Source: Thermithiobacillus plumbiphilus
Lineage (GTDB): Bacteria > Pseudomonadota > Gammaproteobacteria > Acidithiobacillales > Thermithiobacillaceae
Direction: 5' to 3'
NCBI RefSeq assembly: GCF_038070005.1
Contig: NZ_JBBPCO010000009.1
Coordinates: forward strand, 86,745 to 150,744
DNA: 64,000 nt
Shown here piece by piece: positions 36,470 through 47,202 of the stretch; the stretch's first letter is position 1, and each line of letters opens with the position of its first letter. Under the pieces are notes generated by a model. The model was not told the origin of the DNA and made no database searches. It saw only the letters and a list, made by a program, of their open reading frames with translations. The translations under genes and the position numbers were made by a program.

Positions 36470-37714
36470 ATGAGCATGGACAGAAGAAAATTCATAAAAT
36501 CCCTAGGTAAGGCAGGTGTCGCAGGTATGGCGTTGCCATATCTGGGTGGCATCGAAACTGTTTTTGCGGCAGAGCCCATCAAGGTCGGTATCCTGCATTC
36601 GCTGTCGGGCACCATGTCCATCAGCGAAATTCCAGTCAAGAATGCCGAACTGATGGCCATCGAGGAAATCAACAACGCTGGTGGCGTGCTCGGGCGCAAG
36701 ATTCAGCCGGTGATCGTCGATGGCGCTTCGGACTGGCCCACCTTCGCGCAGAAAACCAAACAACTTCTGGTGGACAACAAGGTTTCGACGATCTTTGGTT
36801 GCTGGACCTCCGCCAGCCGCAAGGCCGTCAAGCCGGTGGTGGAGCAATACAACGGCCTGCTCTGGTATCCGGTGCAATACGAAGGCAATGAGTGTTCGAA
36901 GAACATCATGTATACCGGTGCCTGCCCGAATCAGCAGATTGAGCCGGCCGTTACCTGGCTACTAAAAAACAAGGGCAAGAAGTTCTTCCTGGTTGGATCG
37001 GACTATGTCTTCCCGCGCACAGCCAATGCCATCATCAAGGGCCAGCTCAAGGCCATGGGAGGTCAGTTGGTCGGCGAGGAATACGCACCGCTTGGTCACA
37101 TGGAATTCTCCACCATCGTCAACAAGATCAAGCAATCAGGCGCCAATGTGGTGTTCAGCACCATCAATGGCGACAGCAACGTGCCTTTCTACAAGCAGTT
37201 TGCGGCTGCCGGGCTGACGCCCCAACGCGTGCCCATCATGGCGGTGAGCGTGGCCGAGGTGGAGGTGCAGGGCATCGGTGCGCAGTACTGCAAGGGACAC
37301 TACGCCAGCTGGAATTATTTCGAGAGCCTTCCCGGCGCGAAAAACGCCGCCTTCGTGCAGAACTTCCGTAAACGGTATGGCGCCAAGCAGGTGCTGGATG
37401 ATCCCATCGTCCATGGCTACATCAACGTCCATCTCTGGGCCGAGGCGGTCAAGCGCGCCAAGAGCTTCGATCCGATGAAGGTGCGTGCTGCGGCCTTCCA
37501 GGTGAACATGGACAGCCCGCTGGGCATGGTGCGTGTCGATCCACGAAATCAGAACATGTACCAGGTTGCCCGGATCGGCGAGATCCAGCCCAGCGGCATG
37601 TTCAAGGAGGTCTGGAATTCGGGCAAGATTCTCGCGCCCGAGCCTTATAGCCGCTACATCTCCAAGAAGACCTGCGACTGGACCAAGGGCGGGCTGATCG
37701 CGGCGGCCCATTAA
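36470..37714 (+). CDS. urtA: Urea ABC transporter substrate-binding protein
   Basis: A 414-residue binding protein of the branched-chain amino acid/amide type. The N-terminus MDRRKFIKSLGKAGVAGMAL has a twin-arginine motif, so export may be by Tat. The mature part starts EPIKVGILHSLSGTMSISE, typical of UrtA, and contains FGCWTSASRKAV and LLWYPVQYEGNECSKN. An AAAAGGAG site fixes the ATG at 36470. It binds urea (and short amides in some homologues) for UrtBCDE. Confidence 0.95.
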   Translation: MSMDRRKFIKSLGKAGVAGMALPYLGGIETVFAAEPIKVGILHSLSGTMSISEIPVKNAELMAIEEINNAGGVLGRKIQPVIVDGASDWPTFAQKTKQLLVDNKVSTIFGCWTSASRKAVKPVVEQYNGLLWYPVQYEGNECSKNIMYTGACPNQQIEPAVTWLLKNKGKKFFLVGSDYVFPRTANAIIKGQLKAMGGQLVGEEYAPLGHMEFSTIVNKIKQSGANVVFSTINGDSNVPFYKQFAAAGLTPQRVPIMAVSVAEVEVQGIGAQYCKGHYASWNYFESLPGAKNAAFVQNFRKRYGAKQVLDDPIVHGYINVHLWAEAVKRAKSFDPMKVRAAAFQVNMDSPLGMVRVDPRNQNMYQVARIGEIQPSGMFKEVWNSGKILAPEPYSRYISKKTCDWTKGGLIAAAH

Positions 37715-37722
37715 GCCACTTC

Positions 37723-37746
37723 CAGGGGGCGCCCAGGGGGCGCCCT
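37723..37746 (+). repeat. Strong hairpin between urtA and urtB
   Basis: Two copies of the self-complementary GGGCGCCC separated by AGG form an eight-pair GC stem in the 50-base gap. No T tract follows. Such hairpins after binding-protein genes protect the upstream mRNA or partly stop transcription, so that UrtA is made in excess over the membrane parts. Confidence 0.6.
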
Positions 37747-37764
37747 CCTCAAGGAGAACCTCTC

Positions 37765-38679
37765 ATGCCGGATTTCTCGATCTGGGCCGGGCAACTGTTC
37801 ATTGGTCTGAGCAGCGCTTCCATTCTGCTGATGATGGGCCTTGGTCTGGCCATCGTGTTTGGCCTGATGGGCGTGATCAACATGGCCCATGGCGAATTGA
37901 TGACAGCCGGCGCCTACACGGCCTTTCTGGTACAGACACTTTTTACCAGCCAGTTGTCTGATGTCTGGCAGCCTTATGCGATTCTTGCGGCCCTGCCGGT
38001 GGCATTCCTGGTTGCTGCGGTACTCGGCTGGTTGATGGAGATCAGCGTGATCCGCTTTCTGTACGGGCGACCGCTGGAGACCCTGTTGGCGACCTGGGGC
38101 GTGAGCCTCATCATGCAACAGGGGTTCCGTTCCCTGTTTGGCTCCAACAATGTCTCGGTAAGCACACCCGACTGGCTGACTGGTGGGGTGACGCTGACGC
38201 CTGATCTGCAATTGCCGACGGTCAGGCTCTTCATCCTCGGGCTGGTGCTTGTCACCCTGCTAGGCCTGTTTCTGGTGCTGTACCGCTCCCGCACGGGGCT
38301 CATGATCCGGGCGGCAATCCAGAACCGCGGCATGAGCGCGGCCTGCGGTGTGCCTACCAGGCGCATCGACGCGATTACCTTCGCCCTGGGCTCGGGCCTG
38401 GCTGGCCTGGCGGGTTGCGCGCTGTCACTGATCGGTTCGGTGGGGCCTTCCAGCGGTCAGAACTACATCGTCGATGCTTTCATGGTGGTCGTGGTCGGCG
38501 GGGTCGGCAATCTGGCCGGGGCCATCGTCGGCGCCTTCGGCATTGGCGAGTTGCAGGCCGGCCTGGAATACCTGTCATCTGCGACGATGGGCAAGGTCCT
38601 GATATTCGGGCTGATCATCATCTTTCTGCAACTGCGACCGGCCGGTCTGTTTCCGTCCCGCTCGCGCGCGCTGGATTAG
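37765..38679 (+). CDS. urtB: Urea ABC transporter permease UrtB
   Basis: A 304-residue LivH-type permease with about eight hydrophobic helices. MGLGLAIVFGLMGVINMAHGELM near the N-terminus and the IQNRGMSAACGVPTRRIDAITFALGSGLAGLAG coupling region are diagnostic of the branched-chain/urea group. AAGGAG precedes the ATG. It pairs with UrtC. Confidence 0.94.
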   Translation: MPDFSIWAGQLFIGLSSASILLMMGLGLAIVFGLMGVINMAHGELMTAGAYTAFLVQTLFTSQLSDVWQPYAILAALPVAFLVAAVLGWLMEISVIRFLYGRPLETLLATWGVSLIMQQGFRSLFGSNNVSVSTPDWLTGGVTLTPDLQLPTVRLFILGLVLVTLLGLFLVLYRSRTGLMIRAAIQNRGMSAACGVPTRRIDAITFALGSGLAGLAGCALSLIGSVGPSSGQNYIVDAFMVVVVGGVGNLAGAIVGAFGIGELQAGLEYLSSATMGKVLIFGLIIIFLQLRPAGLFPSRSRALD

Positions 38680-38687
38680 GAGGCCTC

Positions 38688-39737
38688 GTGCTCAATTCCC
38701 GTCTGGGCGTGGAACTGGCGTCAATCGCGACGGCATTCGTCCTGTTGCTGGCCGCGCCCCTCTATCTGTCGGATTTCTCCCTCAATCTGCTTGGGCAATT
38801 CCTGGCCCTGGCCATCCTGGCCATTGGCCTGGATCTGATCTGGGGCTATACCGGCATCCTCAGCCTCGGTCAGGGCGTGTTCTTTGGGTTGGGCGCCTAT
38901 GGCATGGCCATGTATCTCAAGCTCGCCGCACTCGGCCCAGGTGAGTTGCCGGACTTCATGACCTGGAGCGGCATCGAGGAACTGCCGGCCATCTGGCAGC
39001 CCTTTCAGTCCTTCCCCCTCACCCTGCTCCTGATCGTGCTGATCCCGGGTCTCCTGGCCTGGCTGCTGGGTGCACTGGTGTTCAGGAGCCGGATCAAGGG
39101 TGTCTATTTCTCCATTCTCACCCAGGCACTGGCCGTGATTGTGGCCACCCTGTTTGTGGACCAGCAGGAACTGACCGGTGGCAGTTCCGGCCTGACCAAT
39201 TTTCAGTCCCTGTTCGGCATGCCGCTGAACGAGCCGGAAACCCAGGTCAGGCTCTACTATGCCAGCCTCCTGATCCTGCTTGGCGTGTATCTGTTGGCGC
39301 GCTGGATTACCGGGTCTTCGATGGGCAAGATCCTGCGCGCGATTCGTGATGCCGAGAACCGCACCCGTTTCTGCGGTTACAATCCGACCGCATATAAGGC
39401 CTTCGTGTTCGGGCTCGCGGCGGTGTTTGCCGCCGTGGCAGGCGCCTTGTACGTGCCTCAGAATGGCATCATCGCGCCAGCCATGCTGGGTGTCGTGCCA
39501 TCCATCGAGATGGTGATCTGGGTGGCGCTTGGTGGACGAGGCACCCTGATCGGCGCGATTCTGGGTACCCTCATCGTGAACTACACAAAATACTATCTGA
39601 GTAACGCCTACCCGGATTTCTGGCTGTATTTCCTGGGTTCGCTGTTCCTGCTGGTGGTGCTTGCTTTCCCCCAGGGCATCGTCGGTTCCCTGCCACGGAT
39701 CGAGCGCAGCAAGGCGCAGAAGGTGCAGACGGCATGA
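38688..39737 (+). CDS. urtC: Urea ABC transporter permease UrtC
   Basis: A 349-residue LivM-type permease: IWGYTGILSLGQGVFFGLGAYGMAMYL and the MGKILRAIRDAENRTRFCGYNPTAYK coupling loop. I place the start at the GTG at 38688, because TAGGAGG lies seven bases upstream and the residues that follow match family starts. The longer frame upstream only reflects overlap with urtB. The end overlaps urtD by four bases. Confidence 0.92.
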   Translation: MLNSRLGVELASIATAFVLLLAAPLYLSDFSLNLLGQFLALAILAIGLDLIWGYTGILSLGQGVFFGLGAYGMAMYLKLAALGPGELPDFMTWSGIEELPAIWQPFQSFPLTLLLIVLIPGLLAWLLGALVFRSRIKGVYFSILTQALAVIVATLFVDQQELTGGSSGLTNFQSLFGMPLNEPETQVRLYYASLLILLGVYLLARWITGSSMGKILRAIRDAENRTRFCGYNPTAYKAFVFGLAAVFAAVAGALYVPQNGIIAPAMLGVVPSIEMVIWVALGGRGTLIGAILGTLIVNYTKYYLSNAYPDFWLYFLGSLFLLVVLAFPQGIVGSLPRIERSKAQKVQTA

Positions 39738-40495
39738 GCACGGGCCAAAGCATACTCGAAGTGCATGATGTCAGCGTCAGTTTCGATAAGTTCAAGGCGC
39801 TGGATCACCTGAACTTTTCCATGCTGGAAGGCGAGCTGCGCGTGGTCATCGGACCCAACGGCGCCGGCAAGACGACCCTGCTGGACGTCATCAGTGGGCG
39901 CACCCGCGCGGACAGCGGCCAGATCCGCTTCAATGGCCAGGACATTACCCGCATGGCCGATTTCCAGATCGTGAGACGTGGCATCGGACGCAAGTTCCAG
40001 GCGCCCTCGGTCTTTCCCGACCTGAGCGTGTCCGAGAACCTGGCGCTTGCCGCCAGGCGTAAGCGGGGCGTACTGGCGGCGCTGTTCCAGCGCCGCGATC
40101 CCGAGGAGACGCGCCGAATCAATGAGGTGCTGGAACTGATCGATCTCGGCCGCCTCCGGGATCAGCGGGCCGGCAGTCTGGCCCACGGCCAGAAACAATG
40201 GCTGGAGATCGGCATGGTGCTGGTATCCAGACCCCGCCTGATGCTGATCGATGAACCCATCGCCGGCATGACGGCCAGCGAGGTGGCCCGCACTGCCGGA
40301 CTGCTGAGACAGCTGCTGGGTTTCTGTTCTGTGCTGGTCATCGAGCATGACATGAATTTCGTGCGGGAGATCGCCGATCGGGTCAGCGTCTTTCATCAGG
40401 GTGCCCTGCTCACGGAAGGGAGCTTCGATCGCGTCCGCGCCGATGATCGGGTGCGAGCGGTCTATCTGGGAACGGAGGAGGGCGCGCATGCCTGA
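39734..40495 (+). CDS. urtD: Urea ABC transporter ATPase UrtD
   Basis: A 253-residue LivG-type ATPase: Walker A GPNGAGKTT, signature-like SLAHGQKQWLEIG (with AHG in place of SGG, normal for UrtD), Walker B LMLIDEPIAGM and the switch His in VIEHD. It overlaps urtC by ATGA and urtE by eight bases. Confidence 0.95.
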   Translation: MSTGQSILEVHDVSVSFDKFKALDHLNFSMLEGELRVVIGPNGAGKTTLLDVISGRTRADSGQIRFNGQDITRMADFQIVRRGIGRKFQAPSVFPDLSVSENLALAARRKRGVLAALFQRRDPEETRRINEVLELIDLGRLRDQRAGSLAHGQKQWLEIGMVLVSRPRLMLIDEPIAGMTASEVARTAGLLRQLLGFCSVLVIEHDMNFVREIADRVSVFHQGALLTEGSFDRVRADDRVRAVYLGTEEGAHA

Positions 40496-41198
40496 GACTT
40501 TGCTGAATATTTCCAGACTGCAGTCCGGCTATGGCAGCTCGCAGATCCTGCGGGATGTCTCCCTGGGCATCGAGCAGGGCGAGATCGTCTGCCTGCTGGG
40601 CCGCAATGGAGTCGGCAAGAGCACGCTGCTCAAAACCCTGACGGGGCTGATCAAGGCATCTGCCGGCAGCATTCAGCTACAGGGGCAGGACATCACCCGC
40701 ATGCCGACTCATCTGCGCGCCAGGGCGGGGCTGGGCTATGTGCCCCAGGGGCGGGAGGTGCTCCCGCAGTTCACCGTGGAGGAAAACCTGCTGCTCGGGA
40801 CCCTGGCCCGCGGCAGTAACCGCATGCAGTTACCGGATGATATCTTCGTCTACTTCCCTATGTTGCGCAGCATGTTGCGGCGCAAGGCCGGGATGCTTTC
40901 AGGTGGGCAGCAACAACAGCTCGCCCTGGCCCGGGCCCTGATGGGTGAACCGCGACTGCTTCTGCTCGACGAGCCCACCGAGGGCATCCAGCCCAGCATC
41001 GTGCAGGAGATCGGCGAAATCATTCAGAGACTGAACCGGGAAAAGGGAATCGCCGTGCTCCTGGTCGAGCAGAAGATCCCCTTCGCCCGCCGTCTGGCCA
41101 GCCGGTTTTTTGTGATGGAGCGCGGCGACATTGCGGTCCAGGGGCCAATCGAGCAACTCGATCAGTCGGTGATTGCAAGCTATCTGGAAGTGGCCTGA
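40488..41198 (+). CDS. urtE: Urea ABC transporter ATPase UrtE
   Basis: A 236-residue LivF-type ATPase: Walker [10 protein letters not shown], signature [15 protein letters not shown], Walker [16 protein letters not shown] (the EGIQPSI form is typical of UrtE). The ATG at 40488 has GGAGGAGGG upstream. Its stop overlaps the ureB start by one base, which ties the transporter to the urease genes. Confidence 0.95.
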   Translation: MPETLLNISRLQSGYGSSQILRDVSLGIEQGEIVCLLGRNGVGKSTLLKTLTGLIKASAGSIQLQGQDITRMPTHLRARAGLGYVPQGREVLPQFTVEENLLLGTLARGSNRMQLPDDIFVYFPMLRSMLRRKAGMLSGGQQQQLALARALMGEPRLLLLDEPTEGIQPSIVQEIGEIIQRLNREKGIAVLLVEQKIPFARRLASRFFVMERGDIAVQGPIEQLDQSVIASYLEVA

Positions 41199-41511
41199 TG
41201 ACTCCGGGCGAAGTGATTCCACTGGAAGGCAGCATCGAGCTCAATGCCGGCCGGCGGCAGATAGCACTGGAAGTGGCCAATACCGGCGACCGGCCGGTGC
41301 AGGTCGGCTCGCACTTTCACTTTTACGAGGTCAATCGCGCCCTGCGCTTCGATCGCGCCCAGGCGCGCGGCATGCGCCTCGACATCCCGGCCGGCACGGC
41401 GGTGCGCTTCGAGCCGGGCGACACCCGCGAGGTCAGGCTCGTGCCCTTTGCCGGCAGCCGGGAGATCTATGGCTTCAATGCCCTGGTCGAGGGCCCGCTG
41501 GAGGGTGCGTC

Positions 41512-41515
<4 letters not shown>
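41198..41515 (+). CDS. ureB: Urease beta subunit
   Basis: A 105-residue protein with the whole UreB pattern: [35 protein letters not shown] and [17 protein letters not shown]. It follows urtE with TGATG overlap and overlaps ureC by four bases. Confidence 0.96.
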
Positions 41516-43218
<1,703 letters not shown>

Positions 43219-43224
43219 GACGCC

Positions 43225-43692
43225 ATGATCATCTTCACGCAACGCCTGGACCCCATTCCCGATGCCCGGGCCAACATGAACCTTCTGCTGAGCGCTGAAG
43301 AGCGCCAGCGCAGCCGCTTTCGCTGTCATGCAAAATCCGGCGAGGAGGTCGAACTGCGCCTGCCACGCGGCACCGTGCTGCGCGACTCTGATATTCTCTA
43401 CGGCGATGGCGAGCATGTGGCGCGTGTGCTGGCCCGTCCCGAGCCGGTACTGACCGTCAGCGCCTCCGATCCGCTTCTGCTGTTGCGCGCGGCCTATCAT
43501 CTGGGTAACCGGCATGTGCCGCTGGAAATCACGCCCGAATTCCTGCGCCTGTCGCCTGACCCGGTACTGGCGGACATGCTCCGCCGCCTGCATCTGCAGG
43601 TCATCGAGGAAATCCGGCCCTTCCAGCCAGAAAACGGCGCCTATCATGGCCATTCACATGAACCACGCCTGATCCATGGCCATGAACGCTGA
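43225..43692 (+). CDS. ureE: Urease accessory protein UreE
   Basis: A 155-residue nickel metallochaperone. The LLLRAAYHLGNRHVPLEI segment has the conserved dimer-interface His, and the tail [15 protein letters not shown] is a short His-rich nickel site. It starts six bases after ureC and overlaps ureF. Confidence 0.95.
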   Translation: MIIFTQRLDPIPDARANMNLLLSAEERQRSRFRCHAKSGEEVELRLPRGTVLRDSDILYGDGEHVARVLARPEPVLTVSASDPLLLLRAAYHLGNRHVPLEITPEFLRLSPDPVLADMLRRLHLQVIEEIRPFQPENGAYHGHSHEPRLIHGHER

Positions 43693-44359
43693 ACTGGCTC
43701 TCCCGAGGCTCCTGCAACTGGCGAGCCCTGCGCTCCCGGTTGGCGCCTATAGCTACTCGGAAGGGCTGGAGCAGGCCTGCGAGGCGGGCAAGGTGAATGA
43801 CGCCGGCAGCCTCGAAAGTTGGCTGCTGGATGCCTTGCACTCCGGCAATGCCCGGCTCGAAGCCGCGCTGGTCCTGCGGGCCTGGTCTGCGTGGCAGGCC
43901 CGGGACCTGTCCCTGCTACGCTATTGGGATGCGTGGTGCGATGCCACGCGCGAGAGCGAGGAACTGCGCGGCCAGAGTCTCGACATGGGCCGGGCCCTGG
44001 CGCGCCTGCTGCGGGATCTCCATCCCACTGATGCCGAGTTGCAGACGGCCTGTACAATTGCCCGTCACTTCAGCAGCGTTTTCGGGCTGACCGCAGCCTA
44101 CTGGGAGATCCCGCAGCACATGGCCGTGGAAGGCTATCTGCATGCCTGGGCCGGCAATATCATCAGCGCCGGCGTGAAGCTCATCCCGCTGGGTCAGACC
44201 GCCGGCCAGCGCCTGCTCTGGTCCCTGCAGGGCGACATTCGCCTGGCAGCAGCGCAGGCCCTGGATCTGCCGGATGAGCAACTGGCGAGCTTCGGTCCGG
44301 GACTGGCGCTGGCCAGCATGCATCATGAAATACAGTACACCCGCCTGTTTCGCAGTTGA
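43676..44359 (+). CDS. ureF: Urease accessory protein UreF
   Basis: A 227-residue helical chaperone: [21 protein letters not shown] at the N-terminus and the C-terminal [22 protein letters not shown] are UreF hallmarks. It overlaps ureE by 17 bases; an alternative ATG is two codons further on. It gates nickel and GTP-dependent activation by UreG. Confidence 0.95.
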   Translation: MAMNAELALPRLLQLASPALPVGAYSYSEGLEQACEAGKVNDAGSLESWLLDALHSGNARLEAALVLRAWSAWQARDLSLLRYWDAWCDATRESEELRGQSLDMGRALARLLRDLHPTDAELQTACTIARHFSSVFGLTAAYWEIPQHMAVEGYLHAWAGNIISAGVKLIPLGQTAGQRLLWSLQGDIRLAAAQALDLPDEQLASFGPGLALASMHHEIQYTRLFRS

Positions 44360-44375
44360 TCATGGGAGAAGAACG

Positions 44376-44969
44376 ATGAGTGCCTTTCGAGTCGGCGTCG
44401 CCGGGCCAGTGGGCTCCGGCAAGACCGCCCTGGTGGATGCCCTGTGCAAGGCGATGCGCGATGATTATCGCCTGGCCGTGGTCACCAACGACATTTACAC
44501 CCAGGAAGACGCGCAGTTCCTGGTGCGCAGCACCGCTCTTGCGCCGGAGCGTATCATCGGTGTCGAGACCGGCGGCTGCCCGCACACCGCCATCCGCGAG
44601 GATGCCTCCATGAATCTCTCCGCCATCGAGGTCCTGGAACAGCGTTTCCCCGATCTCGACATCCTCTTCGTCGAGAGTGGCGGCGACAACCTGGCGGCCA
44701 CTTTCAGCCCGGAACTGGTGGACCTGACGCTCTATGTGATCGACGTGGCCGCAGGGGACAAGATCCCGCGCAAGGGTGGACCCGGCATCACCAAATCCGA
44801 CCTGCTCATCATCAACAAGATCGATCTCGCGCCTTACGTGGGCGCCAGTCTGGAAGTCATGGACCGCGATGCCCTGAAAATGCGCGTGGACAAACCTTTC
44901 ATATTCACCAATCTCAAGAAAAATGTGGGTCTGGCCGAAGTGATCGACTTCATTGCACAACGCGCCTGA
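44376..44969 (+). CDS. ureG: Urease accessory GTPase UreG
   Basis: A 197-residue GTPase with P-loop [30 protein letters not shown], the nickel-site [15 protein letters not shown] (Cys-Pro-His) and NKIDLAPYV for guanine recognition. GGGAGAAGA precedes the ATG at 44376. It is the last gene of the urea operon. Confidence 0.97.
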   Translation: MSAFRVGVAGPVGSGKTALVDALCKAMRDDYRLAVVTNDIYTQEDAQFLVRSTALAPERIIGVETGGCPHTAIREDASMNLSAIEVLEQRFPDLDILFVESGGDNLAATFSPELVDLTLYVIDVAAGDKIPRKGGPGITKSDLLIINKIDLAPYVGASLEVMDRDALKMRVDKPFIFTNLKKNVGLAEVIDFIAQRA

Positions 44970-45008
44970 TGCGCAGGTACCCAGACCCACGAGATTGTTG
45001 GCCAGACA

Positions 45009-45032
45009 GGCCGAATGATGGGTAATTCGGCC
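45009..45032 (+). terminator. Inverted repeat after ureG, possible terminator
   Basis: GGCCGAAT and ATTCGGCC form an 8-pair perfect stem with an 8-base loop, 39 bases after the ureG stop. A smaller GTCC-TTC-GGAC hairpin follows. There is no T tract, so termination is uncertain. The repeat could also be the end of a lost mobile element. Confidence 0.35.
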
Positions 45033-45044
45033 TCCGAGTCCTTC

Positions 45045-45183
45045 GGACCACTGAACTTGTTCTGTCAAAGTAGTAGATCGGCCCCAAGAATCCGTTTAGC
45101 CGACACAGATACTTGCGCGGTATCCCGGTATCCGCCGCCAGCAGAAAGCCAATGATCTGCTCCTTGGAAAATCCTTTTTTATG
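45045..45183 (-). pseudogene. IS3-family (IS407-like) OrfA remnant
   Basis: Reading the minus strand from 45183 gives HKKGFSKEQIIGFLLAADTG followed by IPRKYLCRLNGFLGP, recognisable as the OrfA start of IS407-type elements (family form FxEEQIIGFLxxAExGxPVKELCRxHGF). Several conserved positions are changed and the frame drifts into unrelated sequence. It separates the urease operon from the exopolysaccharide genes. The remainder of 44970-45260 shows no gene. Confidence 0.6.
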
Positions 45184-45260
45184 TCAATTCCTTCCGGCTA
45201 TGGATTTGGACTCTACATCATCATCGTCGCGTTACTCAATCAGGAAGGTCGTCGTGACAA

Positions 45261-45926
45261 TCACAAACTACATGCCCTAAGGATGGGAGATCCATTTCCA
45301 AACGCAGAGACCGGACTTTCATCATGCCCTTGGCTTGAATCGATATCGGGACTCGGGCTGCCAGCCACATGCAGCGAACACGTATGTTCAAGAATGCTGT
45401 TGGCATGGTCGAGGTCCCTGGCAATGTAGGTGGCCTCAGAGGGGACTTGGGCAGTCATGGGAGCACGTAGCAGCACCGTCGTTTCTACACCGGCAGCATG
45501 CGCTGCTCTAACGTCGCTTTCATGGTCACCTATCAGGATCGAGTTGCCCAGATCCAGATCGAGATCAGTGCGCGCACGCAAGATCATGCCTGGCTCTGGT
45601 TTTCTGCATGTGCATTGGGTTGCTGAAGTCCCAAAGCTCGGATGATGTGGGCAGAAATAAACGGCACTGATGAAAACGCCCTTGTCAGCAAATCGGCTCA
45701 ACATCCATTCACTGAGTTGATGAAAGTCATGCTCGGAATACATGCCACGCGCAATTCCCGCCTGATTGGTGACCACCACGATCAAATACCCGGCGGCCTG
45801 GAACGATTGGCACAGGGAAAATATTCCATCCACGAACTCGAAATCCCGAAGCTGGTGCACATGCCCGAAATCCTTGTTGATGACACCATCACGATCGAGG
45901 AAAAGCGCCCTTTTCAATTCACACAT
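45261..45926 (-). CDS. gmhB: D-glycero-D-manno-heptose 1,7-bisphosphate 7-phosphatase
   Basis: A 221-residue HAD-family phosphatase: nucleophile motif LFLDRDGVINKD, VVVTNQAGIARGMYSEHDF, the zinc-binding CPHHPSFGTSATQCTCRKPEPGM segment and LIGDHESDVRAA. It removes the 7-phosphate of heptose bisphosphate. The C-terminal 45 residues exceed the family core. It is the last of four heptose genes on the minus strand and overlaps hddC by 13 bases. Confidence 0.9.
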   Translation of the reverse strand: MCELKRALFLDRDGVINKDFGHVHQLRDFEFVDGIFSLCQSFQAAGYLIVVVTNQAGIARGMYSEHDFHQLSEWMLSRFADKGVFISAVYFCPHHPSFGTSATQCTCRKPEPGMILRARTDLDLDLGNSILIGDHESDVRAAHAAGVETTVLLRAPMTAQVPSEATYIARDLDHANSILEHTCSLHVAGSPSPDIDSSQGHDESPVSAFGNGSPILRACSL

Positions 45927-46606
45927 AGTTCCCTGTCCGCACGGTGGTAGTCTTCAGGAACGCCAATGTCGATGAAGTAGGCGTCAGATATGAAACTGGC
46001 GCCATCCAGATTGCCTAATTCTGGCTGCAGGAAATCGGCCTCGAATGAAAACTTATCCGGCAAGTCGGGTCTGCTAAGCAAGTCCTTTTGCAGGATATAT
46101 ATGCCACCATTGATGTAATGGCACTCTCCCTGCTGAGCTGCGCCAAAAGCCATTATTCTTCCCTCGATGACCTGCACGCTGCCGAACCGACTCGCCTGGT
46201 GGGCTGGCTTGAGGGCCAGCGTTACCTTGGACTGCTCCGCCTGGTGTGCGTCGAACATTTGCTGAAGCGGGATCTTGAACAATGTGTCGCCATTGAGGAC
46301 CAGAATGTCTTTTGCGTGCATCAATTCCAAAGCCTGACGCAACGCGCCGCCCGTGCCCAGCGGTTCGGTCTCGATGGAATAAACCAGTTCCATTCCCGCA
46401 AACTCCTGGCCAAAATGTTCCATGATCATCTCGCGCCGATAACCGACGGCAAGGCATACCCGCGCGATTCCTTCAGCGGCCAGATAACGCAGGAGATGTT
46501 CGAGAAAAGGGCGGCCACAGACAGGTGCCAGTGGCTTCGGGACTTCGCCAGTGATCTGACGAAGCCGGGTACCAAGCCCACCTGCAAGAATGATGGCTTC
46601 CTTCAT
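45914..46606 (-). CDS. hddC: D-glycero-alpha-D-manno-heptose 1-phosphate guanylyltransferase
   Basis: A 230-residue sugar nucleotidyltransferase with the N-terminal signature AIILAGGLGTRLRQITGEVPKPLAPV, NGDTLF for metal binding and FIDIGVPEDYHRA at the end. In this gene neighbourhood (hddA, gmhA, gmhB) it is expected to make GDP-heptose. Mannose-1-phosphate or glucose-1-phosphate specificity is less likely. It overlaps gmhA by four bases. Confidence 0.87.
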   Translation of the reverse strand: MKEAIILAGGLGTRLRQITGEVPKPLAPVCGRPFLEHLLRYLAAEGIARVCLAVGYRREMIMEHFGQEFAGMELVYSIETEPLGTGGALRQALELMHAKDILVLNGDTLFKIPLQQMFDAHQAEQSKVTLALKPAHQASRFGSVQVIEGRIMAFGAAQQGECHYINGGIYILQKDLLSRPDLPDKFSFEADFLQPELGNLDGASFISDAYFIDIGVPEDYHRADRELCVN

Positions 46607-47202
46607 AGGCGTTCCCTGTCCCCAAAAATCAAGCGTTCCACAATGGCACAGATGACGTGGCCAATGAGAATATGTGATTCCTGAATTCTGGCGGTACTTG
46701 ATGAAGGAACCATCAGGCAGTGATCCGCCAGTTCCATGGCCTGAATGCCTCCCTTGCCCGTGAGTGCCACTGAATGAATGCCCAAATCGTGGCAGGTTTT
46801 GAATCCTCGGAGGATATTGGGTGATTTGCCGGAAGTGGAAATGCCGATGAAAAGATCACCAGGACGGCCATTGGCCTGGAGTTGCCGACTGAACAGGTTC
46901 TCATAACCATAGTCGTTGCCTATGGCAGTAACAGTGGAGGGATCCGTCGTGAGTGATATGGCAGGGAGGCCCGGCCTGTCAAACATGAAGCGGCTCACGA
47001 ATTCCGCAGCAATATGTTGCGCATCTGCAGCGGAACCGCCGTTACCAGCGAGCAGAATCCGATTGCCGCCTTGAAAGACGGACACGCAGAGTTCGGCGAC
47101 ACAGGCTATTTCTTCCGTCAGCGCATCCATGCCAAGAATTTCTTCCTTGACGCCGATCGAACTGCGGATTTCACTTTGAACGAATGTTCTCAAGCTCGCC
47201 AT
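46603..47202 (-). CDS. gmhA: Phosphoheptose isomerase
   Basis: A 199-residue SIS-domain enzyme: [45 protein letters not shown] and [14 protein letters not shown]. It converts sedoheptulose 7-phosphate to D-glycero-D-manno-heptose 7-phosphate, the first step for both ADP- and GDP-heptose. It overlaps hddA by 13 bases. Confidence 0.93.
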   Translation of the reverse strand: MASLRTFVQSEIRSSIGVKEEILGMDALTEEIACVAELCVSVFQGGNRILLAGNGGSAADAQHIAAEFVSRFMFDRPGLPAISLTTDPSTVTAIGNDYGYENLFSRQLQANGRPGDLFIGISTSGKSPNILRGFKTCHDLGIHSVALTGKGGIQAMELADHCLMVPSSSTARIQESHILIGHVICAIVERLIFGDRERL

